From assembly GCA_964461295.1 (NCBI GenBank), contig CAYWTX010000686.1, positions 1-7,589 on the forward strand: a stretch of 7,589 nt of DNA, read 5' to 3'. The stretch comes from CAYWTX01 sp964461295. Lineage in GTDB: Bacteria; Planctomycetota; Phycisphaerae; SM23-33. Shown here in pieces: positions 1-6,282 of the stretch. Each line of letters starts with the position of its first letter. Within the stretch, counting starts at the first letter, position 1. Under the pieces are notes generated by a model. That model made no database searches. It saw nothing but the letters and a program-made list of their open reading frames with translations, and was not told the origin of the DNA. Made by a program: the position numbers and the translations under genes.

Positions 1-2
1 AC

Positions 3-1190
3 CAGGCCGCGGCGGCGGAGGCGATGGCGGCCGTGCTCCAGCGCGATCCGAACAGCCCGCGTCCGCGGGTGAGCCTGCCGCCGCTGATCGGGGCCGTCAC
101 GGGATTCATCGAGGCCGCTCGGGCGGTTGGGGGGCAGGCGGCCGGGAGGGGCCGCCCGCTGGACCTCTGCGTGGGGATCTACTGCCCGGCGAAGAGGCTG
201 CACAGGGCGGCCGTGCCTCTCATGCGGCGATTCGTGCCCGAGGGCATCGGATACTCGATCACGCCGGCGCACGGCGCGATGGCGGCGACGCGGAACCTAC
301 AGGCCATTCCGATGACGGCCGAGGACTGGCGGCGGGCGGTCGTTCACACCTGGCTGGAATTCGATGGCAGCATGTACCTCCAGCAGAACCCGGTGCGAGG
401 CATCGGCGAACTGTTGGCCGAGGGGCGTCGGCGGCTGGGCGAGGCCGAACCCCTGCGCGGCGTGAGCCTGGTCCACTGGCGGACGGCGGAGAACCGCACG
501 GCCTTTCGCTATGCCGCCCAGGCGATGGTCCAGTGGCCTGTGGACCCCAACGCCTTCTACGCCGGCTACGCTGCGAGCCTGGGCCTTGGCGAGCCCAAGG
601 CATACGCCGCCGCCATGGACGGCCTCGACCGCGTGGACACGTTCGTTCGCGATGAACTGTTCAACGTCGGCTTCTGCTGGATGGGCACGTGGGGGCGGCG
701 CGGCTTCGCCCGCTTCGGCTGGTGGAAGAACCAGGACCTCGCCTCGGCCGTGGGGGAACTGAAGAAGGTCCGCGACGGCCTGGCGGGCAGTCTGGCGGCG
801 ACGAAGCGGCCGCCCGGGCGGCAGTACCTGGAGTTCCTCGTCAACCGCGTCGAGTGCAGCATCCTGCACCTGCGGGCGGTGGCGGAGATCACCGCGCTTC
901 AGCCCATCTGCATGGCCCGCCCGGCCCATGACCCCGAACAGCCCGCCTCCGCCGATGACCGCAAGCTTGGCGACCCCAGCCGCAAACCTTCCGACCTCAC
1001 CGACGAGCAGCGAAGGCAGGTCCGCCAGGCCTGCGACCGGGCGCTGGACCTGATGAACCAGTACACGGCGCTGCACGCCAAGGCCCTGATCGATCGCGGC
1101 TGCGAGGGCACGCTTGTGAGCTATCGGGCCATTCCGCCGGTGGTCGTCAAGCGCATCCGGGACGAGTACGGCGGTTCCGGCAGCCCATGA
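3..1190 (+). CDS. C-terminal part of a large, possibly glycoside-hydrolase-like protein (5' end outside window)
   Basis: The reading frame is open to the left edge: codons before the ATG at 24 read Q-A-A-A-A-E-A with no stop or ribosome binding site, so this is probably the 3' part of a longer gene and not a 388-aa protein. Counting from that ATG, a conserved-looking core spans about residues 46-235: an LCVGIYC strand, HTWLEFDGSMYLQQNP (108-123), HWRTAENRTAFRYAAQA (151-167), and an aromatic stretch NVGFCWMGTW (214-223) followed by GWW. Such Trp/Tyr-rich motifs with acidic residues (E112, D114, E155) resemble the end of a TIM-barrel carbohydrate-active enzyme followed by a helical region. A charged, proline-rich linker (about 300-327) precedes a final helical segment. 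I do not recognise a named family with certainty, and the glycosidase idea is inference. It ends 21 bp from the convergent sulfatase gene, with no obvious terminator between them. Confidence 0.6.
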   Translation, partial: QAAAAEAMAAVLQRDPNSPRPRVSLPPLIGAVTGFIEAARAVGGQAAGRGRPLDLCVGIYCPAKRLHRAAVPLMRRFVPEGIGYSITPAHGAMAATRNLQAIPMTAEDWRRAVVHTWLEFDGSMYLQQNPVRGIGELLAEGRRRLGEAEPLRGVSLVHWRTAENRTAFRYAAQAMVQWPVDPNAFYAGYAASLGLGEPKAYAAAMDGLDRVDTFVRDELFNVGFCWMGTWGRRGFARFGWWKNQDLASAVGELKKVRDGLAGSLAATKRPPGRQYLEFLVNRVECSILHLRAVAEITALQPICMARPAHDPEQPASADDRKLGDPSRKPSDLTDEQRRQVRQACDRALDLMNQYTALHAKALIDRGCEGTLVSYRAIPPVVVKRIRDEYGGSGSP

Positions 1191-1211
1191 GCGGGAGCAG
1201 TTCGTCCCCGG

Positions 1212-2681
1212 CTACAATCCCTGGCCCTTCCGGCGATACCGCCGCAGCGAGGGGTCGCTCGCCCCCGCCTTCACCTTGTCGTTGGACCAGTACGGCGGCA
1301 CGCAGCCGACGTGCCCCGGCGCGTACCGGTCGGCCACCTCGCGCGACGTCGCGAACGCGTCGCCCGTCCGCGCCCGCCACGCTCGCACGCGGGCGTCGAG
1401 TTGCTCGCGCAGCGCCGCATGTTCGGCCTCGCCCGCCAGATTGCGCAACTGGAACGGGTCGGCCGCATCGTCGTACAGCAGCCACGGTCCCTGGCGAGTG
1501 CATACGTACGTGTGCCGCCGCGTCACCACGCCCCGCCATTCCCGCACGCTGGCCTTGTCGCTCAGGCACGGGAAGTTGATCCACTGCTCCGCCGGCGCGG
1601 CCGCGTCGTCGCCGAGGACGAACCCGGTCAGGTCCAGCCCCTCCACGCTCGCCGGCACGGCCGCCCCCGCCATGCCCAGCAGCGTGGGCATCATGTCCAC
1701 CAGGCCGATCGGGCCGTGGGTCACGCGACCGGCCGGAACGCGCCCCGGCCAGCGGATCACCATCGGCACGCCGACCGACTCGCGCCACGGCTTGCTCTTC
1801 CATCCGTGGTCGTGACTGAACAGCATGTCGCCGTGGTCGCTGGTGAACACGACGACGGTGTCCTCGGCCAGGCCGAGGCGGTCGATCGCCGCGAGGATGC
1901 TCCCGATGGCCGCGTCGGTGGCGGTGACGTGCGCGTAGTAGCACCCGACGATGTCGCGCACCGAAGCGCCCGGCGGGTGCATCCTCCACTTCTCGCCCGC
2001 GCGGTCGACGTTGGGCGCTTCGCTCACGTTGGGCAGGAGGCGCAGCGGCTTGCCCGCGTACATCGCCTCGTACTCCGTCGGGGCCGTGCCGTACGGGCAG
2101 TGCGGCGTGCCGAAGGACACCATCAGGCAGAAGGGCCTTTCGGCCGAGCGGGGCCCGCGCGACTCGAGGTACTCCACGGCAACGTCGGCCTGGCTGAACG
2201 GTTCGTACCCGCGGTGCCAGTACGGTTCGGGGTCGTCGTTGAGATAGTAGTGGGCGTTGTTGTAGTCGTGCGTGCAGTTGGCGACGGCCCAGAAGTCGTC
2301 GAACCCGCGCCGCCGAGGCCCGGGCGGGATGAACACGCCGCGGTCGGGCTGGTCAACGTGCCACTTGCCGACGTACCCGCAACGATACCCCTCGGCGTTC
2401 AGGCACTGCGCCAGGTGCGGCACGTCGGTGCGGAGAGGGATGTCGTTGGTGACCAGGCCGTGGCGGAGCACGTGCAGGCCGGTGAGCAGCGACGCCCGCG
2501 CCGGCGAGCAGGCGGGCGTGTTGGCGACGGCGTTGGTGAACCGCGTGCCCTGCGCCGCGAGGCGATCCAGGTGCGGGGTGCGGACCTCTTCCACCCCCGC
2601 GCAGCCCACCGCCGTCGACCGCTGCTGGTCGGTGAACAGAAACACGACGTTCGGCCGTCGCTCGCCCATGGTCGCCAGCAT
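1212..2681 (-). CDS. Sulfatase (formylglycine-dependent, arylsulfatase/choline-sulfatase-like)
   Basis: A type I sulfatase of the alkaline-phosphatase-like superfamily, which hydrolyses sulfate esters. The 489-aa length is normal for the family. It opens with PNVVFLFTDQQ (10-20), where D18 and Q19 sit at the metal site. The signature C-S-P-A-R is at 58-62, and C58 would be oxidised to formylglycine by a maturase not present in this window. GKWH (105-108), H194, SDHGD (281-285) with D282/H283 as Ca ligands, and K295/K297 complete the site, so all expected catalytic positions appear intact. There is no signal peptide: the start is polar or charged and leads directly into the first beta strand, suggesting a cytoplasmic enzyme. 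M1 and M5 are both possible starts, and neither has a clear ribosome binding site. The gene lies about 70 bp downstream of pckG on the same strand without an evident terminator, so co-transcription is possible. The substrate cannot be told from sequence. Confidence 0.93.
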   Translation of the reverse strand: MLATMGERRPNVVFLFTDQQRSTAVGCAGVEEVRTPHLDRLAAQGTRFTNAVANTPACSPARASLLTGLHVLRHGLVTNDIPLRTDVPHLAQCLNAEGYRCGYVGKWHVDQPDRGVFIPPGPRRRGFDDFWAVANCTHDYNNAHYYLNDDPEPYWHRGYEPFSQADVAVEYLESRGPRSAERPFCLMVSFGTPHCPYGTAPTEYEAMYAGKPLRLLPNVSEAPNVDRAGEKWRMHPPGASVRDIVGCYYAHVTATDAAIGSILAAIDRLGLAEDTVVVFTSDHGDMLFSHDHGWKSKPWRESVGVPMVIRWPGRVPAGRVTHGPIGLVDMMPTLLGMAGAAVPASVEGLDLTGFVLGDDAAAPAEQWINFPCLSDKASVREWRGVVTRRHTYVCTRQGPWLLYDDAADPFQLRNLAGEAEHAALREQLDARVRAWRARTGDAFATSREVADRYAPGHVGCVPPYWSNDKVKAGASDPSLRRYRRKGQGL

Positions 2682-2751
2682 ACCACGCGAGGCGCCGATG
2701 CGGAACTCGCCGAACGGTCCTTTGGCCGAACGGCCCTTGCGCCCGCGGCCT

Positions 2752-4626
2752 CTACAACTCCAGCGGCGAGACGTAGTCGCCCTTCTTCGCCTGCAACGTC
2801 CGCAGACGCTTCCGCGTCTCGGCCAGGACCTTGAACACCGCCGCCGGCGAGCCCTCGACCTCGGTCCGGTGGAACTTCTCCACGCGGTCGAGCTTCGCCA
2901 GGTTCTCCGGGATGCGGGTCGTGAACTGCGCCACGTAGTCGGCCTGGCTGTACGGCTTGCCCAGCACCTGGGCGAACAGGGCCTTGAGGTCCTCGTAGCT
3001 GGGGATTAATCCGGTGGGGGCCTCGATCGCCTTGGCGTCGCCGTTGATCCGCAGTTCCATCCACTTCACCCAGACGTGCTTGTCGCGCACGCCGTTGAGG
3101 AACTTGCCCTCGGAATCGCGCAGGAAGTAGTTCACGCCGAACACCCGCGGCGGCTTGGCCAGCTTGCCCGCGAAGTCCAGGTTGTTCTTCACGTACTTGC
3201 CCAGCGGCACGGCCACGAAGTCCTGGATGCTCATCAGGTTGATTTCGTTGACGCCTTCCTTGCCGATGATGGCGAAGGTGGTCTCGGTCTCCAGGGCGGC
3301 CCCGTACATCACGATGCCGTGCTCCCAGCCCAGGGCCTGCTGCACGGGCACGTAGCTCCGGGCGTCGCGCCCCCCGTAGACGATCCCGCCCAGCTCGACG
3401 CCGTTGGGGTCGTCCAGTTCCGGCCCGCAGTTGGACATCGCCTTCAGCGACACCGCGTAGCGGGCGTTCTTGTGCGCCGGGGGGATCTCCTTGCCCTCGG
3501 CGTCCTTCTTCCCCTTCTGCCAGCGGCCGGAGAAATTCTCGCCTTCGGTGGGGATCTCCTCGCCCATGCCCAGCCAGTACGGCTTGCCGCCGTTGACCAG
3601 GATGTTCGAGAAGATCACCTCCCCGGGCTTGTGCAGCACGTCCCAGATGGCCGGGTCGTCCTTGGCGGAGACGTTCTGAATGATGCCGAAGATGCCCGCC
3701 TCGGCGTTGACGGCCATGCACTTGCCGTCCACCGCCCGGAAGTAGGCGATGTCGTCGCCGAGGATTTCCTCGCCGGGCAGCATGGCCGTGGAGGTCTTGC
3801 CGCACGCCGAGGGGAACGCCCCGGCCAGGAACGTCTTCCGCCCGCCGGGGCCCTTGACGCCCATGAGGAACATGTGCTCGGCCAGCCACCCCTCACGGTC
3901 GGCCTTGCGGATGGTCAGCCGCAGGGCCAGCTTCTTCAGGCCGACGGTGTTGCCGGCGTACTGGGTGTTGACCGTGTAGACGGCGTCGGTGGAGTAGTCG
4001 ATGTAGATTCGCTTCTTGTCGCTCTCGGCGCTGACCATGCGGGCGTCGACCGCGCCGCAGGAGTGCAGCGTGGCGAAGAAACCGCCCTTGGCGCCCAGGC
4101 GCCTGAGGTGCTCGTAGCCCTGGCGGTAGAGCAGGTCCAGGCTGTGCGAGACGTACCACGAGTCGGTGCACTCGACGCACGGAACGGAGAAGATCGAGTT
4201 GTTGGGCCCCAGTGTCAGGAAGCGGACGATCATCGTCCGCCCCTTCATGCACCCGGCCATCAGACCGCGGACTTCCTTCAGCCCTTCGGCGCGGTCGATC
4301 TGGTTCAGCGCGGCGGAGAGCTTCTCGCCGGCGGGCACGAGGTACTTGGTGACCTCGCGGTCGCGGCCCTGGTCGTTGGGGCCGTCGAAGTGGACGGTGT
4401 GGCCGGGGGTGTTCAGGGGCGTCTCTTCGCGGGTCTGGGCAGCCTGTCGGCGCGTGAGGTCCATGCAGTCGCGCGAGTCGTCGAGGACGGCGACGTCGCG
4501 CGGCTGGCAGAGCTGCACGGCGTCGGCGACGAACGCGTGCAGGCGCTCGTTGTCGATGGCCTCCAGGCGGGCCAGGTTGGCGGCGTCCATCTTCGACTTG
4601 AGGACAGTGAGGAAATCGCTTTTCAT
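2752..4626 (-). CDS. pckG: Phosphoenolpyruvate carboxykinase (GTP)
   Basis: GTP-dependent PEPCK, which interconverts oxaloacetate + GTP and PEP + GDP + CO2 at the entry to gluconeogenesis in the cytoplasm. The 624-aa length matches the family. Residues seen: the kinase-1 loop FPSACGKTST (271-280) with the family's hyperreactive Cys at 275 and nucleotide-binding K277; GDDIA (290-294), where D292 aligns with the Mn ligand; K231 and H251 at the other two Mn positions; and C-terminal NYF..DSEGKFL (499-510) and PTGLIPSYEDL (537-547). Between the P-loop and GDDIA the linker is LPGEEIL, shorter than in animal enzymes. The start at 4626 has AGGAG 8 nt upstream (4635-4639). A strong promoter lies about 100 bp upstream. 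No frameshift or missing active-site residue is visible. The neighbouring sulfatase has no obvious metabolic link to it. Confidence 0.97.
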   Translation of the reverse strand: MKSDFLTVLKSKMDAANLARLEAIDNERLHAFVADAVQLCQPRDVAVLDDSRDCMDLTRRQAAQTREETPLNTPGHTVHFDGPNDQGRDREVTKYLVPAGEKLSAALNQIDRAEGLKEVRGLMAGCMKGRTMIVRFLTLGPNNSIFSVPCVECTDSWYVSHSLDLLYRQGYEHLRRLGAKGGFFATLHSCGAVDARMVSAESDKKRIYIDYSTDAVYTVNTQYAGNTVGLKKLALRLTIRKADREGWLAEHMFLMGVKGPGGRKTFLAGAFPSACGKTSTAMLPGEEILGDDIAYFRAVDGKCMAVNAEAGIFGIIQNVSAKDDPAIWDVLHKPGEVIFSNILVNGGKPYWLGMGEEIPTEGENFSGRWQKGKKDAEGKEIPPAHKNARYAVSLKAMSNCGPELDDPNGVELGGIVYGGRDARSYVPVQQALGWEHGIVMYGAALETETTFAIIGKEGVNEINLMSIQDFVAVPLGKYVKNNLDFAGKLAKPPRVFGVNYFLRDSEGKFLNGVRDKHVWVKWMELRINGDAKAIEAPTGLIPSYEDLKALFAQVLGKPYSQADYVAQFTTRIPENLAKLDRVEKFHRTEVEGSPAAVFKVLAETRKRLRTLQAKKGDYVSPLEL

Positions 4627-4634
4627 CGGGAACT

Positions 4635-4639
4635 CTCCT
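4635..4639 (-). promoter_or_regulatory. pckG ribosome binding site
   Basis: Minus-strand AGGAG lies 8 nt before the ATG at 4626 and fixes the start of the PEPCK reading frame. Confidence 0.75.
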
Positions 4640-4659
4640 GGGCAAACAGGTCGGATTCA

Positions 4660-4710
4660 TCGTCCGGCGGGACATCCGCGTCGGCCCCCTTTGCGGCCGA
4701 TGTCTCGGCC
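4660..4710 (-). promoter_or_regulatory. Structured 5' leader of pckG
   Basis: Several short inverted repeats lie between the predicted start site and the pckG ribosome binding site. GACATC (4671-4676) pairs with GATGTC (4699-4704). GGCCGA (4695-4700) pairs with TCGGCC (4705-4710). GTCC and GGAC flank the CGGCGG stretch near 4663-4674. The second pair overlaps both the first and the palindrome at 4707-4722, so these foldings exclude one another. It fits no riboswitch class I know. Confidence 0.3.
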
Positions 4711-4722
4711 CCAAATGGGGCC
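4707..4722. promoter_or_regulatory. Perfect palindrome over the predicted pckG start site (operator or leader hairpin)
   Basis: GGCCCCA and TGGGGCC form a 7-bp inverted repeat around a 2-nt centre, immediately downstream of the -10 box and covering the predicted +1. It could be a repressor site on DNA or, if transcribed, a short stable hairpin at the 5' end of the mRNA. The regulator is unknown. Confidence 0.45.
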
Positions 4723-4725
4723 AAG

Positions 4726-4754
4726 TACATACCCGCCAAAGACAGAATTGTCAA
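4726..4754 (-). promoter_or_regulatory. Predicted sigma70-type promoter of pckG
   Basis: On the minus strand a perfect -35 box TTGACA (4749-4754) is separated by exactly 17 nt from TATGTA (4726-4731), a weak -10 matching 3 of 6 consensus positions. Transcription would start near 4719, leaving a leader of about 90 nt before the pckG ATG. The call rests on box sequence, spacing and position only. Confidence 0.55.
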
Positions 4755-4849
4755 CGCATTCCGCGGGCTTCTCGCGCATGGCGCGTGGGGGCGAGGAAGG
4801 ACTCTCCGGCAAGGCGCAGTTCAGCGAAACCAAAGGGGTTGGTTCCCGG

Positions 4850-5125
4850 CCCGGCTTCCGCCTGAAGGGCAGACGGAATACAGCCCTGGGCAACGCCCTG
4901 GGACAGATCCTCGCGTACAGCCCAACGACCTGGGCTGTGGTCGGTCCGCCTCACAGGCGGAGGACGTCGGCAACGCTTCTGGCGCCTGTTTGCCCGACCG
5001 TTCAGCCGATGTGGCATCGGTTAGAAGGTCGCGCCGAATCGACGATCGCGATCCCACCCGCCTCTGGTCCCCCCCCCCGGCCGCGGAAGGCGGTCCCGAG
5101 TCGGTTAGACGGACGCGGGACCGGC
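4850..5125. repeat. Cluster of hairpins, probable dispersed intergenic repeat element
   Basis: This stretch holds no credible gene but at least five short palindromes in series. CCCTGGGC-AAC-GCCCTGGG (4884-4902) has one mismatch in an 8-bp stem. ACAGCCC/GGGCTGT is at 4917-4938. TCCGCCT-CAC-AGGCGGA (4945-4961) is perfect. CCGATG-TGG-CATCGG (5006-5020) lies inside an outer CGACC/GGTCG stem (4995-5031). CGGTCCCG/CGGGACCG is at 5091-5123. A 17-bp unit starting TCGGTTAGA occurs twice (5017-5033 and 5101-5117, 15 of 17 identical). The first two motifs, and the 'SPGQRPG' they encode if read as protein, match my recollection of palindromic repeats scattered between genes in Planctomycetota and Verrucomicrobiota genomes. 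That family match is from memory and untested. Confidence 0.55.
5069..5078. repeat. Run of ten C
   Basis: A ten-base C homopolymer in the intergenic repeat region. Such tracts are prone to slippage and to sequencing or assembly error. It is not inside a gene or next to a recognised promoter. Confidence 0.9.
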
Positions 5126-5154
5126 GGTAGTGTCCTAAGTTGAGGGCTTTGCGG

Positions 5155-5685
5155 CTAGGACTGGGGCACCCTTCTTTTGGAGAAGAGTCGGGAGAAGAGT
5201 CGGGCGATCCACGGAATAACGTACCAGATAGACCAGACAACCAATCTCTGGGTAATCGCGGAAGCTGCGCCGACTATTACAAGCCCCCAGCCTAGAACGT
5301 GCCAAGGTGTGCCTGGCTGGTTCGTGCCGAGCACGGCACCGCCAATCGCCAAGCATACACCCGAGACGACAAAATTCGCTGACATCTCAAGCTTCCCTCG
5401 CCAAAGGACGCGGGAGTTTGCGACTTGGTCAGACATACTGGTAAGGCGTTGATTGAGGTCGGCGCATTGCACGCAACGCTTCTTGAGCTCGTCACTTAGC
5501 CTCTGTTTGTCTGCTGCATCGCGCTCCTGTTGCCGTTCATACTGATAGACGAGGAGTTTCTGCGGCGTAAGGGAAAGTTGCTGTTGATAGGCCTTCGCCT
5601 CTTGGGCGATCGACTTGGCTTCCTCGGGAGTGGGAGCTCCACAAATAGGCTCTGCCGACACGGATGACCAAGTCGTATCGGTCAT
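5155..5685 (-). CDS. Small membrane protein, candidate effector/toxin paired with Panacea antitoxin
   Basis: I do not recognise a family for this 176-aa protein. It has a polar, probably helical N-terminal half (about 18-95) rich in Q, E, K and R, consistent with a coiled coil, and containing C71-V-Q-C74. Hydrophobic segments follow at about 103-120 (ANFVVSGVCLAIGGAVLG), about 128-144 (WHVLGWGLVIVGAASAI) and about 148-163 (LVVWSIWYVIPWIARL), then a basic, amphipathic tail RLFSRLFSKRR. There is no signal peptide; it looks like a membrane-anchored protein with a cytosolic head. The ATG overlaps the stop of the upstream Panacea gene (ATGA), and the only nearby Shine-Dalgarno-like bases are weak, so translation is probably coupled. 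Antitoxin-then-toxin order with overlap, plus the known role of Panacea domains, suggests a membrane-acting toxin. That function is inference; an ordinary membrane protein is the alternative. The overall plan loosely recalls SLATT/2TM effectors, without detectable motif identity. Confidence 0.8.
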   Translation of the reverse strand: MTDTTWSSVSAEPICGAPTPEEAKSIAQEAKAYQQQLSLTPQKLLVYQYERQQERDAADKQRLSDELKKRCVQCADLNQRLTSMSDQVANSRVLWRGKLEMSANFVVSGVCLAIGGAVLGTNQPGTPWHVLGWGLVIVGAASAITQRLVVWSIWYVIPWIARLFSRLFSKRRVPQS

Positions 5686-6203
5686 GGCGTATGCTCGACT
5701 GTCAAGGCTTTGAAGTGCGCCTGAATCGTCGCATCTGGAATGCCAACGCCCATCAGGAGTCTTCCGCCGGCGGCATCAATGGCTTGCCTCCAAGGGGTTC
5801 CAGCCCTATGGGTCAAGCGAGAGAGTTCAATCGCTGCCATGCCTCCATAGACATCCACGATTTTGCGCAGCAAGGCAAGAACATCCGAGTCCTCGGCCGG
5901 AACACGCTCATAGAATGGCTGAAGCCCGCCACCCGTCGGAATAAGTCCAGTGAGCCCCGGACCTGGTATATCATGCCCGCCATATGACTTAAAGGCGCGA
6001 TAGACAGAGCGGATCACAGGACCAAACCGCCAAGCCTCAACTGATTCTTTGATCAGCGGCTTGCCTCTTAGCGCTAGATGCCAGCCGTGCGCAAAATAAA
6101 GCAGCTTCTGGAGCTTCATCGGAGACACAGGAAAACCGCGCTCCTTGGCTAAAGCTAGCAGCTCGTTGGCCACGGCCATAGTCGGATACGGGGGCGATGC
6201 CAT
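5682..6203 (-). CDS. Panacea (SocA-like, DUF4065) domain protein, probable antitoxin
   Basis: A 173-aa single-domain protein. The hallmark N-terminal Panacea block is present: SPMKLQKLLYFAHGWHLAL (27-45), then a hydrophobic/charged step to VEAWRFGPV (55-63) and VYRAFKSYGG (68-77). The C-terminal block ELSRLTHRAGTPW (126-138) is also typical. Panacea domains are antitoxins that neutralise many unrelated toxins, including membrane-acting ones; SocA of Caulobacter belongs to the same family. The protein would be cytosolic and bind the product of the downstream overlapping gene. The start at 6203 is well fixed by AAGGAGG 7 nt upstream. No separate DNA-binding domain is visible, yet a promoter with an inverted repeat over its -10 lies just upstream, so autoregulation by this protein or the complex is plausible but unproven. 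GC is visibly lower than in the pckG region, consistent with acquisition by transfer. Confidence 0.9.
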   Translation of the reverse strand: MASPPYPTMAVANELLALAKERGFPVSPMKLQKLLYFAHGWHLALRGKPLIKESVEAWRFGPVIRSVYRAFKSYGGHDIPGPGLTGLIPTGGGLQPFYERVPAEDSDVLALLRKIVDVYGGMAAIELSRLTHRAGTPWRQAIDAAGGRLLMGVGIPDATIQAHFKALTVEHTP

Positions 6204-6210
6204 GATTAGG

Positions 6211-6217
6211 CCTCCTT
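6211..6217 (-). promoter_or_regulatory. Strong ribosome binding site of the Panacea gene
   Basis: Minus-strand AAGGAGG, a near-perfect Shine-Dalgarno, lies 7 nt from the ATG at 6203. The downstream membrane-protein gene lacks an equivalent, which would favour antitoxin excess. Confidence 0.85.
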
Positions 6218-6232
6218 GCGTTAGGAGACTGT

Positions 6233-6251
6233 TAGAATCGCTCAGATTCTA
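6233..6251. promoter_or_regulatory. Operator-like inverted repeat over the operon -10
   Basis: TAGAATC (6233-6239) and GATTCTA (6245-6251) form a perfect 7-bp inverted repeat with a 5-nt spacer. One arm contains the whole -10 box and the other reaches the expected start site. This is where a toxin-antitoxin autorepressor would bind; a hairpin role is less likely because most of it is not transcribed. Confidence 0.55.
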
Positions 6252-6274
6252 GCACGGTGCAAGTGTCCAGGCAA
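6246..6274 (-). promoter_or_regulatory. Predicted promoter of the Panacea/membrane-protein operon
   Basis: Minus strand: -35 TTGCCT (6269-6274, 4 of 6 consensus), a 17-nt spacer, and -10 TAGAAT (6246-6251, 5 of 6). The predicted start is near 6239, about 36 nt before the ATG. The -35 box lies close to the end of the decayed insertion element on the right. Confidence 0.6.
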
Positions 6275-6282
6275 GAGAAATT

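Noticed and set aside
2709..2733. Direct repeat GCCGAACGG twice between pckG and the sulfatase gene (2709-2717 and 2725-2733)
   Set aside because: It is only 9 bp in GC-rich DNA, with no third copy or associated structure; probably chance.
1311..2834. A 507-codon open frame on the plus strand
   Set aside because: It is antisense to the sulfatase and rich in R, H, V and A with no domain; the sulfatase frame has all catalytic motifs.
2399..3889. A 496-codon minus-strand frame spanning the pckG/sulfatase junction
   Set aside because: It is in another frame of two well-supported genes, with R/G/A-rich shadow composition.
4707..4722. Rho-independent terminator
   Set aside because: The perfect hairpin has no following T run on either strand, and it sits just after a promoter.
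3076..5130. A 684-codon open frame on the plus strand
   Set aside because: It is antisense to pckG, low in complexity (V, A, G, R rich), and extends only because GC-rich coding DNA leaves antisense frames open. Its tail merely reads through the intergenic repeat.
4821..5240. Minus-strand 139-codon frame in the repeat region
   Set aside because: It translates palindromic repeats, has no ribosome binding site and runs into the membrane-protein gene; this is the usual spurious protein from such repeats.
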